From positions 2,469,587 through 2,510,933 of the forward strand of contig CP070704.1 in the NCBI GenBank assembly GCA_020349945.1: 41,347 bases of DNA, given 5' to 3'. Shown in pieces: positions 25,794-32,475 of this stretch (the stretch's first letter is position 1; every line of letters starts with the position of its first letter). The notes beneath the pieces are model-generated. The model did no database searches. It saw only the letters and a program-made list of their open reading frames with translations, and had not been told where the DNA came from. The position numbers and the translations under genes are program-made. Source of the stretch: Deltaproteobacteria bacterium. GTDB lineage: Bacteria; Desulfobacterota; DSM-4660; Desulfatiglandales; B25-G16.

Positions 25794-27413
25794 ATGCCAA
25801 GCTTAGATGTCATAACCAATGATGGCCGAAGGTCTAACTTTCAAATCGACAAAGAAAGAATTACCATAGGCAGGAGCAAAGACAATAATCTTATCCTCTC
25901 TGATAAAACCGTTTCTCGTCACCACGCTGAGATACTGGAAACAAAAGAGGGCCACATTCTAAAAGACCTTGGAAGCGAAAATGGTACGAAGCTAAATAGG
26001 AAGTCAATTCAGAGTATCCTCCTGAAACACAAGGACGAAATAAAAATCGGCAGCTCAAGCCTCGTATTTTTAACAAAAAAAGACTCCCTTGTCCTGACAA
26101 CTGATGGCGATTATGAAAAGGAGAATAAACGGGTAATAAGAAGTCTGTCAGAGACTGGTGTCATTGACTCCCAAGAGCTGCTAGTTTCTACACAAGATAT
26201 GAAAACCCCAAGAGAGGCTGCTATTCTTCCCGCATCACAAGAGACTCAGGCTGAATTAGAGAGAAGGAATAAAGTGCTTTGGTTGCTTTTCGAGATCAGT
26301 CGCCAGTTGAATTCCATCACTGATTTCAGGGAACTCCTGGAAAAGATAATGGATCTTGTCTTTAGGGTCATTGATGCTGATTACGGTTTTTTGATCCTTA
26401 CCGGAGATGAAGGAGAGAGTGACCTTGATCCCCTTGTCGTCAAATATAAAGACGATCAAGAAAAGGATAAGGGAAAATTAAAGGTTAGTCGAACTATAAT
26501 TGATAAAGTAATACATGATAAAGAGGCTATTTTAACATCAAATGCTATGGCTGATTCTCGATTTGATGGTGCGAAGAGCGTGTTTATCCAAAAACTCAGA
26601 TCAGTTATTTGTGCCCCACTCTGGCGAAAAGACAAGATTATCGGTGTTATTCAACTCGACAGTGTAAGGTTTGACAACCAGTTCACCAAAGACGATCTCG
26701 AGCTCCTGAAGGCCACTGGAAGCCAGATGGCCATGATACTTGAACAGGCCAGCCTCAATGAAAAGATAAGGCAGGAAGAGATGCGGAGGAGCCGTCTGGA
26801 GAGATTTCTCGCTCCTCAGGTTGTAGAAATGATCGTAAAGGGGAGCCAGGAGGTTATGGAGCCGAAGGAACTAACGGCTACTATGGTCTTTACAGACATT
26901 ACTGCTTTTACTCAACTTGCGGAACAGATTCCCCCTCAGGAAACAAATATGATTCTAAATCAATATTTTTCAATAATGACGGATATTATCTTCAGCTACG
27001 ATGGTACCCTTGATAAGTACATAGGAGACGGATTGATGGCTATTTTTGGGGCACCAATGGAACGAGAAGATGATACCGAAAGGGCAATTCTGGCGGCCAA
27101 GGAAATGAAAGAAAGACTGGCAAGAATGATGGCCGAACAAGGAAATCAGAGAAAAAAACTCGATATAAGGATAGGAGTAAACACGGGGCGCGTGGTTGCA
27201 GGAAGTATTGGTTCACCCAGGCGGATGGATTACACCGTCATCGGAGACCCGGTCAATATTGCCTCAAGATTAGAATCAATTGCCAAGCCCAACCAGATCC
27301 TTATAGGAGAGGATACATACAGGGCTGTGAAAGGTAAATTCAAAATAAGAAAAGTCGGCCGAAAAAAGGTTAAAGGAAGAAGTGCAGAGATTACGGTCTA
27401 CGAAATTATTTAG
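25794..27413 (+). CDS. FHA-GAF class III adenylate/guanylate cyclase
   Basis: 539 residues, soluble. FHA domain 1-~95 with all pThr-pocket residues (TIGRSKDNN, SRHHAE, SENGTKLN), a linker, GAF ~165-330 (SRTIIDKVI, SVICAPLWR, GVIQLDSV), a helical connector, and a class III cyclase domain ~360-537. The metal-binding aspartates are in VFTDITAFT and in YIGDGLMAIFG; the transition-state region is MDYTVIGDPVNIASRLE. The product cAMP versus cGMP cannot be decided from the motifs. The FHA domain suggests recruitment by a phosphorylated Thr protein, and a Ser/Thr kinase is encoded 7 kb downstream. ATG 25794 has AGAGGA just upstream. It converges with the PAS gene at 27454. Confidence 0.93.
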   Translation: MPSLDVITNDGRRSNFQIDKERITIGRSKDNNLILSDKTVSRHHAEILETKEGHILKDLGSENGTKLNRKSIQSILLKHKDEIKIGSSSLVFLTKKDSLVLTTDGDYEKENKRVIRSLSETGVIDSQELLVSTQDMKTPREAAILPASQETQAELERRNKVLWLLFEISRQLNSITDFRELLEKIMDLVFRVIDADYGFLILTGDEGESDLDPLVVKYKDDQEKDKGKLKVSRTIIDKVIHDKEAILTSNAMADSRFDGAKSVFIQKLRSVICAPLWRKDKIIGVIQLDSVRFDNQFTKDDLELLKATGSQMAMILEQASLNEKIRQEEMRRSRLERFLAPQVVEMIVKGSQEVMEPKELTATMVFTDITAFTQLAEQIPPQETNMILNQYFSIMTDIIFSYDGTLDKYIGDGLMAIFGAPMEREDDTERAILAAKEMKERLARMMAEQGNQRKKLDIRIGVNTGRVVAGSIGSPRRMDYTVIGDPVNIASRLESIAKPNQILIGEDTYRAVKGKFKIRKVGRKKVKGRSAEITVYEII

Positions 27414-27453
27414 GCTTAAGCAACGTGCCGGGAGCCACCCAATTATCCCTCGG

Positions 27454-28962
27454 TTATTGCGCCTTCCTTCGAATATAGGTAGCGATATTTTTTCTTAATA
27501 AGGTATATTCATCTGTCACCCTTTTTAGTTTCTCCTTGGCCTCCCCTGCATCCCGTTTTAAGTTATCCATTCTCGATCTAAGACCCGTTATATCAGTATT
27601 AACAATTACACATCCCTTGGAGTTCCCCTTGCTGTCTTGAATGGGGTATGCCCGGGCCAGAACATGTACGGCTTCCCCCTGGGCCGAATAATATTTCCAT
27701 TCCTTTCCATTAAATGATTCCCCCTTAAAAACCTTAGCAATCGTTTCCTCAAAAGGTCGTTTGGTAGATTTTGAAAGGAAGATCGACGGGTCGTTTCCAA
27801 TTATCTTAGACGAAGGGTAGCCAAAAGTTTCTTCGCACGCTTTATTCCAGAAGCTAATCCTACCCTCTGAGTCAATGCCAAAAATTGGATCTGATGGTGA
27901 TTCAACAGGCCCACCATAGTCATTATATACCTTGTAATCTCCCTGCTGAAGCTTGCTCACATCCTGTATTGTCTCTATAGCCCCGTTGATCGAGCCGTTC
28001 ATGTCGCGAATAGGCGCAACGGATACGATTGCCTGAGTACCTTCTTTTATGGCAGGAAGAGGAATTCCGACTTCAAAGTACCCGCTGTCTGTCTTGGATA
28101 ATATAGAGCCAGAAAATCTCTCTGCTATAGAATCCGGGTCCTCTATAATGATGTCAGCCAGACTCCGCTTATCATCAACATACAGAGAGGTAGGAACCCT
28201 CTTACCAATTATTTCCTCTGCAGGGACACCTGTCATCTGCTGACATGCACGATTCCACTGAATCACGCGATGTTCTCTGTCTATTACAAAAGTGGGCAGA
28301 GGAGATCTTTCAATGATAGTGTCGACATATCTTTTTGACTCAACAAGGGCCCTGGATTTTACTTGCTCCCTGTCGACGACATCGGCCTTTTCCCTTTCAT
28401 ACAGAAAGGCGATTAAAAGGATGACCAAAAGGCCCAATAAATAGGCACCCAGGGAATAGATAGGTGAAATCTCAGGGGGCATGAGATTTGGAAACTTGTA
28501 ACCGGTCCTGAATAGATAAACTGCAACACCTGTTTCCACAAATATTAAAGTCCCCCAGATCGTTCCCCAGAGATATCCTGTAATGAAAACAGCCATGAGG
28601 ATAAGCACAGCATTCCATATCCAGGATAAGAGGATTACACCGCCTTCGCTCATGGCCCCGGTATTCCATCTAATGATCAAAAAAGTGCCCCAAAGGACAA
28701 AAAAGGCATAATTCCCCGCTACTGTAAGATTTTTGGTCTTTCTTAGAAGAATGAAGGCCGAAACCCCTAACAGACCGCCTGTAATGGTAGCATAAAAGAG
28801 AAGATTTGCCCCGATAAAAAAATAGAACAAACCAAGGCACGGGGAAAAAAGAATGAGGATAAGTAGAAATATATTGAGGGCTTTATATTTCTTTAAGGTT
28901 TCTAGATCCGGAGATCTTATCCCGCTGGTAATAAAATTGTTAAATAGTGATTCAAAATTCAT
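27454..28962 (-). CDS. Polytopic membrane protein with two PAS domains and no output domain
   Basis: 502 residues. Residues ~27-190 contain about six transmembrane segments. Two PAS domains follow: ~205-330 (ERSPLPTFVIDREHRVIQWN, TGVPAEEIIGK) and ~345-460 (DPIFGIDSEGRISFWNKACE, FGYPSSKIIGND, CVIVNTDIT). The last ~40 residues are a coiled coil (LKRDAGEAKEKLKRVTDEY). No histidine kinase, GGDEF, cyclase or phosphatase domain is present, and the coiled coil stops cleanly with a stop codon and the next gene close by. It may be a sensor that signals through a partner, or a protein that lost its output. It is the last gene of a minus-strand run pilB-like, B-box, prepilin, PAS. The ribosome binding site is weak. 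Confidence 0.85.
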   Translation of the reverse strand: MNFESLFNNFITSGIRSPDLETLKKYKALNIFLLILILFSPCLGLFYFFIGANLLFYATITGGLLGVSAFILLRKTKNLTVAGNYAFFVLWGTFLIIRWNTGAMSEGGVILLSWIWNAVLILMAVFITGYLWGTIWGTLIFVETGVAVYLFRTGYKFPNLMPPEISPIYSLGAYLLGLLVILLIAFLYEREKADVVDREQVKSRALVESKRYVDTIIERSPLPTFVIDREHRVIQWNRACQQMTGVPAEEIIGKRVPTSLYVDDKRSLADIIIEDPDSIAERFSGSILSKTDSGYFEVGIPLPAIKEGTQAIVSVAPIRDMNGSINGAIETIQDVSKLQQGDYKVYNDYGGPVESPSDPIFGIDSEGRISFWNKACEETFGYPSSKIIGNDPSIFLSKSTKRPFEETIAKVFKGESFNGKEWKYYSAQGEAVHVLARAYPIQDSKGNSKGCVIVNTDITGLRSRMDNLKRDAGEAKEKLKRVTDEYTLLRKNIATYIRRKAQ

Positions 28963-29100
28963 GTGCTCGTAAGGATATTTTGAGAATTCTTGCGCAGATG
29001 GTCTTTAGCAAGAGGTATTTCCCCTATTGGATATAGCCACGAATCTGACTTATTCATTTCCATGCCTGGATGGTTTAAACAGGATAACTATTGATTATCC

Positions 29101-29556
29101 CTACCAGATATTAATCTTTCCAGTTTTATCAACGGTTCCAGTGATTGACGTGACCCCACGGAAAAGATCAAAAGAACTTCCAGCAGAAAATACAGTTACC
29201 ATATTAAGTGGTTCACCTAGAACCGCTACAGTAGTAATGGTGAAATCAAGTTTATGCCTTACAGGAATAAGTATTTTAAGTGCGTTTTTTACCTGATTTA
29301 TCTCTGCCTTGGAAGGGTCATCATCGTTAAATATATTTATTGCTGGCTGCCCTGCTTCTGGAAAAAATTTCTCATTCTCCAGAAAATACATGATCTCTGC
29401 GTCAAGAATCCGCTTGAGCATGACAATAGCTTCAGATCCATAGGTTCTCTGTCTATACGTGTTATATGCTGGAATTGCAGTAGCAGCCAGGATACCTACG
29501 ATGGCTACTGTTACCATTAACTCTAGTAGGGTGAAGCCGACCACCTGTCTTTTCAT
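29101..29556 (-). CDS. Type IV prepilin (PilA-like pseudopilin)
   Basis: 151 residues. A short basic leader, MKRQVVG, is followed by the type III signal FTLLELMVTVAIVGILAA, with the conserved Glu5 of the mature protein. A prepilin peptidase should cut between Gly7 and Phe8 and N-methylate Phe. The globular part has no Cys pair. The ATG (29554-29556) follows the stop codon of the B-box gene directly, with GAAGGGG inside that gene as the ribosome binding site, so the two are translationally coupled. It is probably a minor or major pilin of a type IV pilus or a type II secretion pseudopilus driven by the ATPase at 30279. Confidence 0.93.
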   Translation of the reverse strand: MKRQVVGFTLLELMVTVAIVGILAATAIPAYNTYRQRTYGSEAIVMLKRILDAEIMYFLENEKFFPEAGQPAINIFNDDDPSKAEINQVKNALKILIPVRHKLDFTITTVAVLGEPLNMVTVFSAGSSFDLFRGVTSITGTVDKTGKINIW

Positions 29557-30159
29557 TTATGCCCCTTCTTCCGATGGAGGACTGTACTCAACGCCCTTAG
29601 GCGATAAGATAACATTCATCTCTCCCGGTGTAGGAGTGGCCAGAGACAGGCGGTAGCCTATCTTTGAGTCTCTGTGATAGGATAATTTCTTCAGATGAAA
29701 GACTTCGCTCTCTCTCAGTGGTAAGTACTTGGGAATAAGATCAGTTAGCTGCTCAGGATATTTATTCCCTTCATAGTGTGCATACCGCTTGATAGCACCG
29801 TCAACCATAAATAATAGCACCCTGCCCTTTTTAGTAAAATCAGCCGTAACCGTTCTGGCAGGTTTTTTTGGACTACCAAAGATAATAACCCCCCACATTA
29901 CCAAGATCAAGATAGAGGAGACGACTACAAAATAGTGAAAGGGACCCCATTTTTTCTTCTTTTTCAGTCTCTTACCCTCTTCCTTTTCCCGCTTCTCTTG
30001 TATAGATGTACCAACCGCAGAGACAGATCGAATCATGGCACACTGAAAACAATAGTATTCCCCAGGCTTAGCCTCGTCAGCGCATTCCTTGCACAGAGGA
30101 GCATTACAACTGGCACAAAAAAATTCTGCTAGCCGGTCACGATGGTATTTGCACTGCAT
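29557..30159 (-). CDS. B-box-type zinc-finger membrane protein with pilin-like C-terminal domain
   Basis: 200 residues. Residues 3-40 carry eight regularly placed metal ligands (Cys3, His6, Cys15, Cys18, Cys23, Cys26, Cys37, Cys40), a double-zinc B-box pattern. A very basic stretch (KRLKKKKK) precedes one transmembrane helix, ~74-94, so the zinc domain is cytoplasmic. The remaining ~100 residues would be periplasmic; the text GAIKRYAHYEGNKYPEQLTD resembles the helix-turn of GspG-like pseudopilins. This suggests a membrane adaptor in the pilus complex, which is inference. It sits between the secretion ATPase gene (119-base gap) and the prepilin gene (stop/start abutting). A good GAGGAA ribosome binding site precedes the ATG. 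Confidence 0.8.
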   Translation of the reverse strand: MQCKYHRDRLAEFFCASCNAPLCKECADEAKPGEYYCFQCAMIRSVSAVGTSIQEKREKEEGKRLKKKKKWGPFHYFVVVSSILILVMWGVIIFGSPKKPARTVTADFTKKGRVLLFMVDGAIKRYAHYEGNKYPEQLTDLIPKYLPLRESEVFHLKKLSYHRDSKIGYRLSLATPTPGEMNVILSPKGVEYSPPSEEGA

Positions 30160-30278
30160 CTCGATTCCTCTTCTATGTAGCTGAAAGCTTTCGTAAATAT
30201 CGTCTTAAGCTAGGGATGGTAGGACAAAAATAAAGAAATAGTCAAGAAATAAATCTCCTTGGGTGGTGCGGGGAGTCA

Positions 30279-32201
30279 TTAACTCTCAGGTTTTAAGTTA
30301 TTTCTACAATACGGACAAACCACCCATTCTGGCTGTGCTATCCGGCTACAAGAGCTGCAGGTGGGGATTATGGGCTTTTCGCAATAAGGACAGTCTAGGA
30401 AATCTAAGCTGACATTCTTTCCACAATGTGGGCAAACGGTTGTCAGCTCCTCCTTTTGGTGCACCGCCTTCAGAACCTCTTCTATGGTGGTTATTCCCAT
30501 CTCTATCTTTTTCATACCGCTCATCCCTAACGTGCTCATCCCCATTGCCATGGCTGCTTCCCTCAAGGTATCAGCCGTTCCAGAGGACTGAATGAGTTCC
30601 CTTATTTTAGGACCCATAACCATTATCTCCTCAAGAGCCGTCCGCCCTTTGAAACCCGTATCACCGCAATTTTTGCACCCCGCCCCTCTATAAAACTTAA
30701 AGGGAAGATCATCTTGATCCAGATTAACTCTGGTCAGAAGATCTCGATTAGGCAAATATTCCTCCTTGCAATCAGGGCATATGGTTCTTACCAGCCGCTG
30801 TGCAATAACTCCAACTACGGAAGCAGCAATCAGATACGGCGGTATCCCTATATCTATAAGGCGGGTAACAGCTGTCGGAGCATCGTTTGTATGGAGGGTT
30901 GAAAGAACTAGATGTCCAGTCATGGCGGCCTGAACAGCTATCTCAGCCGTCTCCTCATCTCTTATCTCCCCTACCATTATCACATTTGGATCCTGTCTTA
31001 AAATCGAGCGCAGAAGAAAAGGAAATGTAAGGCCCACCTTCTCGTTTATCTGCACCTGGTTCATACCAGGTAACTCATATTCCACAGGATCCTCAACAGA
31101 AATGACATTTACTTCTTCCGACTTGATGTCCTGCATACAGGCATAGAGGGTTGAGGTCTTCCCACTGCCTGTAGGACCCGTGATCAAAACCATACCCTGA
31201 GGGCGATGGATAAAATTCTTTAATATTGTCATATTCTTGTCACTAAATCCAAGTTGACTCAGTGAAAGGAATGCTACTTGTTTGTTTAAGATCCTTACGA
31301 CTGCCTTTTCCCCATAGTACGTAGGAAGTGTAGATACCCTCAGGTCTACGGACATGTTTCTTGCCTTCACCCTTATCCTCCCGTCTTGGGGCAGCCTCCT
31401 CTCTGCTATATTGAGACCCGCCAAAACCTTTATGCGTGAGACAATAACAGGTTGTGTCCATTTTGGAAGCTTGATCGAATCCTGTAGTACCCCATCAATG
31501 CGATTTCTAACCCTCACCTGATTTTCCTGCGCCTCAATATGAATATCACTTGCCCCTTGCTTGATGGCATTTCTAATTATTAGATCAACCATCTTTATAA
31601 AGGGCGAGTCCTTTAACGACTCGAAATCCTCTTCCATCTTCTGTTCTTCCTTCTCCTCGGAAAGAAATTCCATGCCAACATCTTCCACAAACTGATCAGC
31701 AACATCCGTAATCGATTTTTCCGGATGATAATGTCTTTGGAGCCTGTCAATTATCTGGCTTCGGGTGGAGATAGCCGGCTGAATACTGTAACCAGTTATA
31801 AACTGAAGATCTTTCATCATATTTAGGTCAAGAGGGTCATCCATAGCAACATCAAGTATATTATTTTTCATGGCTACAGGAATACATACAAATTTCTGAC
31901 AAACCTCCTCAGGTACAGAATCGATAACACCGTCTTTAATGGGGTAGTCCTTGAGATCGATGAAGGCAATCTTAAGTTGCATAGCCAGAGCAAAGGCTAT
32001 CTCCTCTTCTGAAACGAGTCTCATCTCAATCAAGGCCTCGCCCAATCTTTTACGCGTTCTTTTCTGAACCTCTAAGGCCTCCTTTAGTTTATCATTCGTC
32101 AAGAGACCTGACTCTATTAATAATTCGCCTAACTTACGGCGAGAAACAAAATTCTCGTTCTGCATTTTTTTCTTTATCTGATCTGAGCCTATCTTTGCCA
32201 T
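30279..32201 (-). CDS. PilB/GspE-type assembly ATPase with extra C-terminal zinc ribbons
   Basis: Hexameric ATPase that powers pilus or pseudopilus extension from the cytoplasmic face. 640 residues. MshEN-type N-domain at ~20-170, Walker A GPTGSGKT at ~341-348, Asp box SVEDPVEYELPGMNQVQIN, Walker B IMVGEIRDEETAE, His box AMTGHLVLSTLHTND. The usual tetracysteine (CPDC ... CKNC) is at ~474-512. Unusually, a second Cys-rich tail at ~587-640 has four CxxC pairs (CPHC, CPYC, CSSC, CPYC), forming two further zinc ribbons. ATG 32201 has AGGGGA upstream. It heads the minus-strand operon ATPase, B-box protein, prepilin, PAS protein. No PilC/GspF or secretin gene is in the window. Confidence 0.95.
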   Translation of the reverse strand: MAKIGSDQIKKKMQNENFVSRRKLGELLIESGLLTNDKLKEALEVQKRTRKRLGEALIEMRLVSEEEIAFALAMQLKIAFIDLKDYPIKDGVIDSVPEEVCQKFVCIPVAMKNNILDVAMDDPLDLNMMKDLQFITGYSIQPAISTRSQIIDRLQRHYHPEKSITDVADQFVEDVGMEFLSEEKEEQKMEEDFESLKDSPFIKMVDLIIRNAIKQGASDIHIEAQENQVRVRNRIDGVLQDSIKLPKWTQPVIVSRIKVLAGLNIAERRLPQDGRIRVKARNMSVDLRVSTLPTYYGEKAVVRILNKQVAFLSLSQLGFSDKNMTILKNFIHRPQGMVLITGPTGSGKTSTLYACMQDIKSEEVNVISVEDPVEYELPGMNQVQINEKVGLTFPFLLRSILRQDPNVIMVGEIRDEETAEIAVQAAMTGHLVLSTLHTNDAPTAVTRLIDIGIPPYLIAASVVGVIAQRLVRTICPDCKEEYLPNRDLLTRVNLDQDDLPFKFYRGAGCKNCGDTGFKGRTALEEIMVMGPKIRELIQSSGTADTLREAAMAMGMSTLGMSGMKKIEMGITTIEEVLKAVHQKEELTTVCPHCGKNVSLDFLDCPYCEKPIIPTCSSCSRIAQPEWVVCPYCRNNLKPES

Positions 32202-32249
32202 AAACAGTCCCCTTGTGTAGCGTTCTGTTATTAAGGTGTCTGTTTTTCT

Positions 32250-32278
32250 CTTATATCAGCATTTATAGATCATTTCAA
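32250..32278 (-). promoter_or_regulatory. Predicted promoter for the pilus ATPase operon
   Basis: Minus-strand TTGAAA, 17-base spacer, TATAAG, with ~40 bases of leader to ATG 32201. It lies ~50 bp from the divergent kinase promoter. Confidence 0.6.
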
Positions 32279-32328
32279 ATGAATTAACACTCATGCAAAA
32301 TGTAAGAATCCAGGAGCCTGGCTTTTCT

Positions 32329-32357
32329 TTGACATAATGGGGTCAATCTGATATGGT
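32329..32357 (+). promoter_or_regulatory. Predicted promoter for the CHASE2 kinase operon
   Basis: TTGACA (32329-32334), 17-base spacer, TATGGT (32352-32357). It would give a ~110-base leader to ATG 32476. It is divergent from the pilus ATPase promoter, so shared control is possible. Confidence 0.55.
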
Positions 32358-32475
32358 GAAAAAATTAATTCTAAGTTTATTAGATATTTAAATGTATGTC
32401 AAATAAGCACCACAAAAGAGCTAGGATTACTGGCTACCAAGTCAAAGAGATGCACATTCAAACCTTCCTGACAGC

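Noticed and set aside
25505..25819. A 104-codon minus-strand reading frame over the gap before the FHA-GAF cyclase
   Set aside because: It overlaps the ends of two better-supported plus-strand genes, has no recognisable domain and no good ribosome binding site.
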